Positions 16,385 to 23,708 of a stretch of 64,000 bases of DNA are shown one piece after another. Source of the DNA: Streptococcus parasanguinis ATCC 15912. GTDB lineage: Bacteria > Bacillota > Bacilli > Lactobacillales > Streptococcaceae. The translations under genes and the position numbers were made by a program. Numbering within the stretch: position 1 is the first letter of the stretch; the number at the start of each line of letters is the position of its first letter. Where the stretch lies: NCBI RefSeq assembly GCF_000164675.2, contig NC_015678.1, positions 1,426,001 to 1,490,000 on the forward strand. Reading direction: 5' to 3'. The notes under the pieces were generated by a model, which did no database searches, had not been told where the DNA came from, and saw only the letters and a program-made list of their open reading frames with translations.

Positions 16385-17167
16385 CTAAGCCACCTCCTTC
16401 TTGAGGGCTTTGGTCCATTGGTACCAGCCCACTAAACTATTGAGCGTGTAAACCCAGTACATCCCTTGAATGTGAAGACTCTGATCCCACCAGAGATAGA
16501 TACTAAAGACGTTGGTCGCAATCCAGAAGATCCATTGCTCCCGGTAAAGGCGGGTCATTAGGAGCTGGCCGACCCCGTTGGTCGCATCGGTGATACTATC
16601 ACGGAAAGGGCGAGCGCTATGGATACTTTGATACGCGAAGCCCATACCGATCCAAATCACAGCACACAAGGCCAAATAGCGCATCCACTCGATTAAGTTC
16701 AATTTCTTGGCTTCAAAGTGAGATTCTTCGACCTTACCTTGATCATTGATCCGATTAGAGAGCCAAACATAAAGACCGATCGGTTGCATGATGAAGAAAT
16801 AAAGAGTTGTCAGAACTTCCCCGTAGAAGTTTTTATTGAGGGCTAAAACAAGGTAGATAGCGGAATTCACTGCTCCAAAGAGGTAGTTACTAGCACGCCC
16901 TTCGGCAACCAGGATAACACAGACAATGCCTGTCCAAGAGGCAAACAGTCCCAGCCAATCATGCTGTCCTGTATGATTGGTCCATTCTAAGAAGAAGGGA
17001 ACACTGGAAAGAAGCAGGAGATAGACCCATTGAAAGGCTGTGCGTCCTACAAAAAGGTCCTTCCATAGAAGTTTCATAATATTGACAAAGCCTTGCTTTT
17101 TCGCTTCTCGGTGAACATTTCTAAAGTCTTGGCTAAAAGTTGCGAATTTTTCAGATAGGTTTTTCAT
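16385..17167 (-). CDS. pnuC: Nicotinamide riboside transporter
   Basis: A 260-residue PnuC-family protein with about seven membrane helices. Family features include WTGIVCVILVAEGRASNYLFGAVNSAIYL and QPIGLYVWLSN. It brings in nicotinamide riboside, which the NadR kinase upstream traps as the mononucleotide. I start at MKNLSEKFATF because GGAG lies 6 bases before it; an earlier in-frame ATG lies inside nadR. The start lies about 10 bases after the nadR stop, indicating coupled expression. Confidence 0.92.
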   Translation of the reverse strand: MKNLSEKFATFSQDFRNVHREAKKQGFVNIMKLLWKDLFVGRTAFQWVYLLLLSSVPFFLEWTNHTGQHDWLGLFASWTGIVCVILVAEGRASNYLFGAVNSAIYLVLALNKNFYGEVLTTLYFFIMQPIGLYVWLSNRINDQGKVEESHFEAKKLNLIEWMRYLALCAVIWIGMGFAYQSIHSARPFRDSITDATNGVGQLLMTRLYREQWIFWIATNVFSIYLWWDQSLHIQGMYWVYTLNSLVGWYQWTKALKKEVA

Positions 17168-17177
17168 AAGCTGCTCC

Positions 17178-18239
17178 TCAGTCGGCTTGGTAGATGGCAT
17201 CGATCACCTTCTTGGCTTCTTCGTAGTTGCCGAGGTAGTCTGATGCGAGGAAAGTGGTCGGAATGTTTCCTAGGTATTGCTGGCGCAATTGGTCCAGGTA
17301 ATTTGAAAAGCTGGTACGGATCTCTTCGTCAGCCATGGTCATGTCTCGGAAACCATCATTGACATAAGAGCCGATCGGCTGTACAAAGAGGATCAAATCC
17401 CATTTTTCTTTGGAGAGAATACTGACAAAGAGGTTATCGAAGGTATCGGTCATGCTGGTATCCTGACCTTCGACCTCCATGTAGTAGTCGTAATAACCCT
17501 TGGTCACCAGGGAATTGGTATCTGCGATGACAAGGCCTCGATTGGCACTACTATCGATGAGCTTGGAGGTTTGATCATACTGTCCTAAGAGTAGGTAATA
17601 GTAATCTTTTGGAGTGAGCTCATCATCTCGAACATTGTTCTTGATCTGGTATTCACGGGCATACTCAAGACTAACAGGTGCATCGTAAAAGCGGGCTAAG
17701 TCCTTTGCAAGGGTCGTTTTCCCGTTGCTGGCGCTCCCCATGATCAAGACTTTTTTCGTGAACTGGCGACGGAAGGGCTGGGCGATGTATTTCCAGTATT
17801 TGCTTGGATTTTCCCGGATCATGGTGGCAGAGATCCCGAAGCGACGCTCCTCTAAGTGAACTTCAAACCCTCTCGCTTCCAACTCTTCCTTGTAAGCTTT
17901 CTCCCCCACATAAAAGATCAACTCTTCTGTCTCTGTTTGATACTGGATGGTGTTTAGGGCTGTCTGTAACCAAGGCTCCCAGCCCAAGGGATAACGAGGA
18001 AGTTTCGTCTCATCTAGCTTATAGATTTGAGTCAATTCATCATTAGAGAAGGCTTCGCGGATATAACGGAAGCGTTTTTGTAAGGTCAATCCCACTTCTT
18101 CGCCACGATCCCCTTCATAACCAGAAACGATGACACGAACGCGATCACACTGACGCTTGGCCCGCTGGATCAGGTCAATATGCCCTTGATGAAGAGGCGC
18201 AAAGGTTCCAAAAACCAGGGCAATTCTTTCTTTTTTCAT
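17178..18239 (-). CDS. nadR: Bifunctional NMN adenylyltransferase / ribosylnicotinamide kinase
   Basis: A 353-residue two-domain enzyme without the N-terminal DNA-binding domain found in enteric NadR. The adenylyltransferase domain has GTFAPLHQGH (H17, H20) and ISATMIRENP (136-145). The kinase domain begins with the P-loop GSASNGKTT (168-176). It converts nicotinamide riboside to NMN and then NAD. AAGGAGT precedes the ATG. First gene of nadR-pnuC-Nudix. Confidence 0.95.
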   Translation of the reverse strand: MKKERIALVFGTFAPLHQGHIDLIQRAKRQCDRVRVIVSGYEGDRGEEVGLTLQKRFRYIREAFSNDELTQIYKLDETKLPRYPLGWEPWLQTALNTIQYQTETEELIFYVGEKAYKEELEARGFEVHLEERRFGISATMIRENPSKYWKYIAQPFRRQFTKKVLIMGSASNGKTTLAKDLARFYDAPVSLEYAREYQIKNNVRDDELTPKDYYYLLLGQYDQTSKLIDSSANRGLVIADTNSLVTKGYYDYYMEVEGQDTSMTDTFDNLFVSILSKEKWDLILFVQPIGSYVNDGFRDMTMADEEIRTSFSNYLDQLRQQYLGNIPTTFLASDYLGNYEEAKKVIDAIYQAD

Positions 18240-18288
18240 ACTGACTCCTTTTTATAATTTTTTATAAATAGATTTTCTTTATGTTTTT

Positions 18289-18316
18289 ATTATAAACTAT
18301 ATTTTCTATCTGTCAA
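18289..18316 (-). promoter_or_regulatory. Promoter of the nadR operon
   Basis: A perfect TTGACA, a 16-base spacer and a perfect TATAAT are followed by an AT-rich leader of about 45 bases. I cannot name an operator with confidence. Confidence 0.85.
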
Positions 18317-18357
18317 TAGTTTTTTATAAAAAAATATATTTTTATTCGAACCAACAA

Positions 18358-18397
18358 AAAAAGATCTGAAAAGAGAAGCTTATCCTTTCAGATCTTT
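18358..18397 (-). terminator. Terminator of the lipoprotein gene
   Basis: AAAGATCTGAAA pairs with TTTCAGATCTTT around a 14-base loop and is followed by a T-run on the minus strand. Confidence 0.85.
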
Positions 18398-18403
18398 CGA
18401 ATT

Positions 18404-19117
18404 TTATTCACGAGTGAGGGAGTGGCTGACACCGTCTTTCAGAACTGTCACACTGGACACAGAGCCATCTTTTCCAACTACGATATCTAGAGTCGCTGCA
18501 GACCCATCGCCTGCTGAGAGATTAGCATGGTAATGACCATCATCCAAAGTATAGTTATAAGCGCTGATACCATAGGCTACGGGTTGGCCCCCAGGAAGTT
18601 GGATGGTCACTTGACCACCTTGGCCAATAGTAACTCCAGTGTCGCGTTTGTCAGACCAATTCCCAGCTGCTGCAGAGAAATCCCCTGCTGCTACCGAATA
18701 GACTCCCTTGTATTGGGCATTCTCCGTAGCAGAAGCTTGCTTCTTAGCATGGGCATGACCGTCTTCTAGACTTGGCAATTTTGCTTTCGCTGGTGTTGCT
18801 GGAGTGGCTACTTCTTTTGTTACGGGTGCTGCTGGTGTCGCTTCTTCAGCTGGAGCAGGTGTTTGACTAGCTGCAGCTTGGTTATTTTTGCTACCAACGG
18901 TATGACTTTCTTCTGATTTGCTATCAGAGGATGAAGAGGCAATCGGATCTTTACTAGTGATCACTTTTTTCTTAGAAGAGCTTGTTTGTTTGACTTGACT
19001 GGTCTTTGAACTGCTTGCTTCTGAAGTTTTTTCTTCTTTATTCCCGCCACAAGCTCCTAGGAAAAGAATAGCTGTCAAGGCTAGGGCTGCTAGGGAAATG
19101 ATTTTTTTGTTTTTCAT
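18404..19117 (-). CDS. Lipoprotein with low-complexity linker and C-terminal DUF6287-like domain
   Basis: A 237-residue protein. The signal peptide carries the lipobox LGAC (cysteine near residue 23). A serine/lysine and then proline/alanine linker runs to about residue 115. The C-terminal domain (YKGVYSVAAGDFSAAAGNWSDKRDTGVTI...GHYHANLSAGDGS) resembles streptococcal DUF6287 lipoprotein domains. It is membrane-anchored on the outer face and its function is unknown. Its promoter overlaps a candidate VicR/WalR box. Confidence 0.8.
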   Translation of the reverse strand: MKNKKIISLAALALTAILFLGACGGNKEEKTSEASSSKTSQVKQTSSSKKKVITSKDPIASSSSDSKSEESHTVGSKNNQAAASQTPAPAEEATPAAPVTKEVATPATPAKAKLPSLEDGHAHAKKQASATENAQYKGVYSVAAGDFSAAAGNWSDKRDTGVTIGQGGQVTIQLPGGQPVAYGISAYNYTLDDGHYHANLSAGDGSAATLDIVVGKDGSVSSVTVLKDGVSHSLTRE

Positions 19118-19151
19118 AACAAAACCTCTTTTGTAACATTTGTAATATTTT

Positions 19152-19168
19152 GTAACATTATTGTAACA
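19152..19168 (-). promoter_or_regulatory. Candidate VicR (WalR) box
   Basis: TGTTAC-AATAA-TGTTAC on the minus strand matches the WalR/VicR consensus TGTWAH-N5-TGTWAH exactly. It overlaps the -10 box, so repression is more likely than activation. A third TGTTAC lies at 19133-19138. Confidence 0.5.
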
Positions 19169-19188
19169 CTGTTATATGAGGCTGTCAA
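19160..19188 (-). promoter_or_regulatory. Promoter of the lipoprotein gene
   Basis: TTGACA, 17 bases and TACAAT on the minus strand. Confidence 0.8.
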
Positions 19189-19249
19189 TAGTTTCTCAAA
19201 TATTTTTCTAATTTGAAAGAAGTTTTAAATAAGCTCCTAAACTTTAACA

Positions 19250-19277
19250 AAAAAAGCCGGACAAACTAGCCGACTAG
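19250..19277 (-). terminator. Terminator downstream of the DUF4430 gene region
   Basis: AGTCGG pairs with CCGGCT (one wobble) and is followed by seven T residues on the minus strand. It is the first strong terminator after the ctsR-clpC-ECF-DUF4430 operon. Confidence 0.6.
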
Positions 19278-19366
19278 AGCACGTAGACAAATTGTTCTTT
19301 TATACAAATATAATACCTCCTATAAAGATAATATAATTTTATTCGTTAGGGGTACTCAATGATCTA

Positions 19367-19507
19367 CTGAAACTTTCCGCTGTGAGAAAAGTGCTAGAAA
19401 CACTATTGTTTCTAGCACTCGGGAGTTTTGGAACCTTAGGTCCAAAACTAAGTCATGGAACTTCTTCGAAGTTCGCTGACGTCCGTACTCACCTAAGGAA
19501 AGTTTCT
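19367..19507 (+). repeat. Dispersed repeat family 2, copy A
   Basis: It shares CTGAAACTTTCCGC, GAGAAAAGTGCT, CAAAACTAA and GAAGTTCGCTGACGTCCGTA blocks, in order, with the reverse complement of 35899-36116. An internal TGCTAGAAACA...TGTTTCTAGCA hairpin (19391-19416) is present only here. No coding frame is convincing. Confidence 0.75.
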
Positions 19508-19557
19508 AAGATAACTTTATCTTTAATCTGAAGCCGGACACACTGTCCAGCTCCTCA

Positions 19558-19965
19558 TTATTGATACACTTCTTGATAGAATTCGATCTTGTCTCCTTTT
19601 TTAACAGTGGTTTCAGCAGCACCTTTTGGAGCCATTTCGCCATTGATCTTGTACATCCAGTAAAGACCTTTGGCTTCATCTTGGCTGTGACCGTCAATCG
19701 AGGTGATCATGCCATTTTTTTCTTCAATCTTGTAGTTGGCTTTGAGCACTTTCATGAGGTTACTCTCTTCTGCCACTTTCAAGGTTTTCGATTGCGCTTT
19801 TTGACCTTCTGGCGTCACGCTAATTGTAATCGAAATTTCGTTTTTCTTGGCAACTTCTGTGCTAGAAGCAGTTGTTTGATTGTTTGTGCTATGAGACGGA
19901 GCGCAACTCGCTAAAAGAAGAGCTGCAAGTAAGGTCATCAAGCTAGAAATGATTTTTTTCAACAT
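19558..19965 (-). CDS. DUF4430-domain lipoprotein
   Basis: A 135-residue lipoprotein starting at MLKKIISSLMT, with AGGAGA 4 bases upstream and lipobox LASC. Residues 40-135 form a DUF4430 domain (transcobalamin-like beta-grasp: ISVTPEGQKAQSKTLKV...LYWMYKINGEMAPKGAAETTVKKGDKIEFYQ). The start overlaps the ECF S-component stop by 23 bases, so they are coupled. It probably captures a small ligand for that transporter. The ligand is not evident. Confidence 0.85.
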   Translation of the reverse strand: MLKKIISSLMTLLAALLLASCAPSHSTNNQTTASSTEVAKKNEISITISVTPEGQKAQSKTLKVAEESNLMKVLKANYKIEEKNGMITSIDGHSQDEAKGLYWMYKINGEMAPKGAAETTVKKGDKIEFYQEVYQ

Positions 19966-20431
19966 AAAATCTCCTAAAGATTTGATAGATAATGGGATAG
20001 AAAATGATCGTCGACAGAGCATGGGCAAGGTTAAAACTAAAACCATTGACCAAAGCATAGGTCCACCAAGGAATATGGTAAATCAAGGCATAAACACTAT
20101 CGATCAAGACCCCATAAGCAAAGGACAGTAGGCCCACAAAAAGGATCTGAAGGACAAAGGGCAACCACTTGTAACAGATACGCCAAAGGAGCATCAAGCA
20201 ACCAAAGGCGACAATCTGAAAGAACACAATCAGGCTCATCCCCAGGAAAAAGGCGGAGACAAACATGGTGATCATCATCACAAGAAAAGCAAAGCTATAC
20301 CCTTCAAATATCACTAAGAGAAAAAAGATGGCAGAAATAGGTTGGACATTTGGAAAAGGGGCAAAAGCCTGACGTAGAGCGACACAAAGGGCCGCCAAAA
20401 GCGAAATACGGGTTAATCGCTGAAGCGTCAT
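19943..20431 (-). CDS. ECF transporter S component (substrate unknown)
   Basis: A 162-residue hydrophobic protein with about five to six helices and an N-terminal RLTRISLLAALCVALRQAF segment of the AxxxA type used by S components to dock on EcfT. It gives specificity to a shared ECF module encoded elsewhere. AGGAGG lies 5 bases before the ATG, within the end of clpC. It pairs with the DUF4430 lipoprotein. Cobalamin-like or other vitamin substrates are possible but unproven. Confidence 0.82.
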   Translation of the reverse strand: MTLQRLTRISLLAALCVALRQAFAPFPNVQPISAIFFLLVIFEGYSFAFLVMMITMFVSAFFLGMSLIVFFQIVAFGCLMLLWRICYKWLPFVLQILFVGLLSFAYGVLIDSVYALIYHIPWWTYALVNGFSFNLAHALSTIIFYPIIYQIFRRFYVEKNHF

Positions 20432-20440
20432 GACGTCCTC

Positions 20441-22870
20441 CTAGACAATCTCGAACTTGATCGTTCCGGCTGTCGTTCCAACCTTGATGGTTTGCCCTTC
20501 TTGGGCTTGCCCTTTCAGCAATAGCTCTGCTAGTTGATCTTCCACTTCGGTCTGCAAGACACGACGCAGTGGGCGAGCTCCCATTTCTGGATCGTAGCCT
20601 TTGGTTGCTAGCAACTTGAGCGCTGAAGGCTGGAATTTGAGAGTCATGTCTTGTTCGGCCAAGGTCGCGATGAGCGGTTTGACCATGACTTTCACCACCT
20701 GCTGCATGTCCTCGCTTGAGAGACTATGGAAGACCACCTTTTCATCAATCCGGTTGATAAACTCTGGACGATAGGTCTTCTTCAACTCTTCAAACATGCG
20801 TTTTTCCATATTGGCCTGATCAAAGCGAATATCTTTGGCACCAAAGCCAACTGTCTTATCATCCCGAAGGGCTGTTGCTCCCAGATTTGAGGTCATGATG
20901 ATAATGGTATTGGAGAAATCAATCTTCCGGCCTTTGCTATCGGTTAAGACTCCGTCATCCAAGACTTGCAAAAGGACATTAAAAATATCTGGGTGGGCTT
21001 TTTCCACCTCATCAAATAAGAGAACTGAATATGGTTTGTTGCGAACTTTCTCGGTCAATTCGCCTCCTTCTTCGTAGCCCACATAGCCTGGAGGGGCACC
21101 GTTGAGGCGGCTAGCCGCAAATTTTTCCATGTACTCACTCATATCAAAACGGATGAGGGCCGATTCATCATCAAACAGAACTTCTGCCAAAGCTTTGGCT
21201 AGCTCTGTTTTTCCGACACCGGTAGGTCCTAGGAACATGAAAGAACCGATCGGACGTTTATTGCTACGAATACCTGATTGATTGCGTCGAATAGCCCGAC
21301 TGATACTCGAAACGGCTTGGTCTTGACCAATCACGCGCTTGTGCAATTCTGCTTCTAAGTTTAGGTACTTCTTGGCATCGGTTTGGGTCAGTTTTTGAGT
21401 TGGAATACCCGATAATTGGCTCAAGGTCACCAAGACATCTTGGTCAGTGACTTCTTTTTTGTAGACAATGGGAGCGGCCTCTACTTCTAAGAGTTGGGCT
21501 GCTTTCTTCCACTTGCCATCCATCAAGGCCCGATCCAAGGCGGTCAACTCTTCTTTTACATGACCGTTGGAATCGCGGTTTTGTACGGTAGCTGCCGCTT
21601 CATCCAAGAGATCAATGGCTGAATCTGGCAATTGACGGCTGGTCAAATAGCGGTGGGCATATTTGACAGCTGTTTCGATCGCTTCATCAGTAATGGTCAC
21701 ATGATGGTGGTCCTGATAGGTCTCTTTCAAGCCTTGGAGAATTTGGATGCTATCTGCAACACTTGGCTCTTCAATGGTGACTTTCGCAAAACGCCGAGAG
21801 AGGGCTGCATCTTTTTCGATATGCTTTTGGTACTCATCTTGGGTCGTTGCTCCAACTGTACGCAAGGTTCCTCGTGCCAAGGCTGGTTTTAGAATATTGG
21901 CTGCGTCTAGGGTCGAATCAATGCCGGATCCTGACCCCATAATGGTATGCAGTTCATCGATAAAGAGAATCACGTGACCGTCTTCTTCGATGTCCTGGAT
22001 GATATTGTTCATCCGTTCTTCGAAGTCTCCACGGAAGCGCGTCCCTGCAACGACATTCATGAGATCCAATTCCAGGACACGCATTTGTGCGATTTCAGCT
22101 GGAACATTGCCACTAGCGACACGCTGGGCCAGACCTAATGCAAGGGCGGTTTTCCCGACCCCTGCTTCTCCCACCAATACAGGATTGTTCTTCGTCTTGC
22201 GGCTGAGGATTTGGATCATGCGTGAAATCTCTGCATCCCGGCCGATCACAGGCTCAATCTGGCCTGCCCGCGCCATTTCTGTCAAATCACGGGTATAATC
22301 TTCAAGACCTCCACTGGTGCTTGGGGGCATGCCCATCATATTTCCCATGGTTTGGCGGTTAGGGTTTTGAGCCCGATAAAGACTCCGAATGGCTTTGATA
22401 TCATTCTTGTCCCAGCCTGCCTTGTCTTCTAAATTCTTGCGAAGGGAGGCAATAGGAACTCCCTTGTCTTGCTCTGTAAAGGCAAAGCCGGCAAACTCCA
22501 TGACTTGGCTAGCCAAGGTCCCACGGTCTGCTAGAAGAGAGAGGAGCACATGCTCTGTTCCCAAAGTCTTGGCATGAAGGACCTGGGCAATCTCTCTTGC
22601 GTGCTTCATAATCGCTTCCATCCGATAAGAAAATGGGAAGATTTCATACCGATTGTCGCTTTGAAAAGCTTGACCTGTAATATGCTCCGCTGCATCCTGA
22701 AACTCATCGATCTGCATAGGATAATCGTTCAGTACAGAACCTGCCACGCTATAGGGATTATTGGCCATAGCCGTCAGGAGATGCCAAGTATCTAAGGTAT
22801 GCCCCTGATAGTGGCCTGCTAGTATTTGGGCCGCTTCTATACTTTCTAACAGTGCTGTTGAATAGTTCAT
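20441..22870 (-). CDS. clpC: ClpC-type AAA+ chaperone ATPase
   Basis: An 809-residue two-ring AAA+ unfoldase that feeds ClpP. The N-domain covers residues 1-145. The first P-loop is GEAGVGKT (234-241) with LFIDELHTIMG. A middle region follows and the second P-loop is GPTGVGKTELA with LLFDEVEKAHPDIFN. Short middle domain and linkage to ctsR favour ClpC over ClpB or ClpE. It starts directly after the ctsR stop and is under CtsR control. Confidence 0.93.
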   Translation of the reverse strand: MNYSTALLESIEAAQILAGHYQGHTLDTWHLLTAMANNPYSVAGSVLNDYPMQIDEFQDAAEHITGQAFQSDNRYEIFPFSYRMEAIMKHAREIAQVLHAKTLGTEHVLLSLLADRGTLASQVMEFAGFAFTEQDKGVPIASLRKNLEDKAGWDKNDIKAIRSLYRAQNPNRQTMGNMMGMPPSTSGGLEDYTRDLTEMARAGQIEPVIGRDAEISRMIQILSRKTKNNPVLVGEAGVGKTALALGLAQRVASGNVPAEIAQMRVLELDLMNVVAGTRFRGDFEERMNNIIQDIEEDGHVILFIDELHTIMGSGSGIDSTLDAANILKPALARGTLRTVGATTQDEYQKHIEKDAALSRRFAKVTIEEPSVADSIQILQGLKETYQDHHHVTITDEAIETAVKYAHRYLTSRQLPDSAIDLLDEAAATVQNRDSNGHVKEELTALDRALMDGKWKKAAQLLEVEAAPIVYKKEVTDQDVLVTLSQLSGIPTQKLTQTDAKKYLNLEAELHKRVIGQDQAVSSISRAIRRNQSGIRSNKRPIGSFMFLGPTGVGKTELAKALAEVLFDDESALIRFDMSEYMEKFAASRLNGAPPGYVGYEEGGELTEKVRNKPYSVLLFDEVEKAHPDIFNVLLQVLDDGVLTDSKGRKIDFSNTIIIMTSNLGATALRDDKTVGFGAKDIRFDQANMEKRMFEELKKTYRPEFINRIDEKVVFHSLSSEDMQQVVKVMVKPLIATLAEQDMTLKFQPSALKLLATKGYDPEMGARPLRRVLQTEVEDQLAELLLKGQAQEGQTIKVGTTAGTIKFEIV

Positions 22871-23335
22871 CTAGTCGGTATTTCCTTTTCTATCTACTTG
22901 TTGAATGATTTTTTTCAGCATCGTTGCTCGTAGGATGAGAGCATCTCGACCTAGGACCTCATCGGAGGTCGTCGCAAGCAAGAGCTGAGCCTCACGTTTT
23001 GTCAATAATTTTTCTTCATAGAGCATCTGGAGGATATCATTGAAGACCTGCTGGCTGATGGTCTCTCCAATATTGGCTGCCAAGTCTTGGAGCATCTGAT
23101 GGTGATCTGAAAACTGGACCTTGCCAATGCGGATATAGCCACCACCACCGCGCTTGCTCTCTACAATATAGCCTCGGCTCTCGGTAAAACGAGTCTTAAT
23201 GACATAGTTAATCTGACTGGGTACGACCTGAAAGACATCGGCTAACTCACTTCTTTTGAGCTCTGCCATGCCAGCTTGAGCCAGCAAGGCCTTAATATAA
23301 GCTTCGATGCTATCAGATGTGTTCTTATTTGCCAT
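22871..23335 (-). CDS. ctsR: CtsR heat-shock repressor
   Basis: A 154-residue transcription repressor of class III heat-shock genes. The N-terminal helix-turn-helix (SELADVFQVVPSQINYVIKTRF) and the glycine-rich wing (ESKRGGGGYIRI) match CtsR. A direct-repeat operator lies between its start and its -10 box, so it represses itself and clpC. First gene of a four-gene chain with clpC, the ECF S component and the DUF4430 lipoprotein. Confidence 0.96.
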   Translation of the reverse strand: MANKNTSDSIEAYIKALLAQAGMAELKRSELADVFQVVPSQINYVIKTRFTESRGYIVESKRGGGGYIRIGKVQFSDHHQMLQDLAANIGETISQQVFNDILQMLYEEKLLTKREAQLLLATTSDEVLGRDALILRATMLKKIIQQVDRKGNTD

Positions 23336-23421
23336 GATGCTCCTTTCTGGCTTGTTTTTTTCTAGATGGATGCTCTGTTCTTTGGCCCATAAAAAATGGC
23401 CTTGGAGTGTTCCTTCTCATC

Positions 23422-23444
23422 ATTGACCTTATTTGACTATTATA
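23422..23444 (-). promoter_or_regulatory. CtsR operator and -10 box of ctsR-clpC
   Basis: The minus strand reads TATAAT immediately followed by AGTCAAA-TAA-GGTCAAT, the CtsR heptamer direct repeat with 3-base spacing. Bound CtsR would block the start of transcription. Confidence 0.88.
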
Positions 23445-23517
23445 CAATTTTTACGGCTGTAAATAAAGCAAAGACTCCATGGAAATAGGAATCTCTTAAG
23501 GAAAGGAGAAAATAAAA

Positions 23518-23692
23518 GAGAGTGGGACAAAAGTCCTAGCCTCTCAATTATTTTTGGATTGTCGAGCAAGACGCAGTGGTTGAGTGGGCTCTACTACGCT
23601 GATTTCATCAGCTTTTACAGCCCTACTCAACTGTGCGGAGGTGGGACGACGAAATCGAATTCTAACGAATTCCCGATTTCTGTCCCACTCTC
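23518..23692 (+). repeat. 175-bp hairpin element, copy 3
   Basis: It lies 16 bases after the stop of the fucosidase gene. Its left end reads GAGAGTGGGACAAAAG instead of GAGGCTGGGACAAAAG, so both ends now carry the GAGAGTGGGAC form. This breaks part of the GAGGCT/AGCCTC stem. Confidence 0.93.
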
Positions 23693-23708
23693 TTATGACA
23701 AGAATGAA

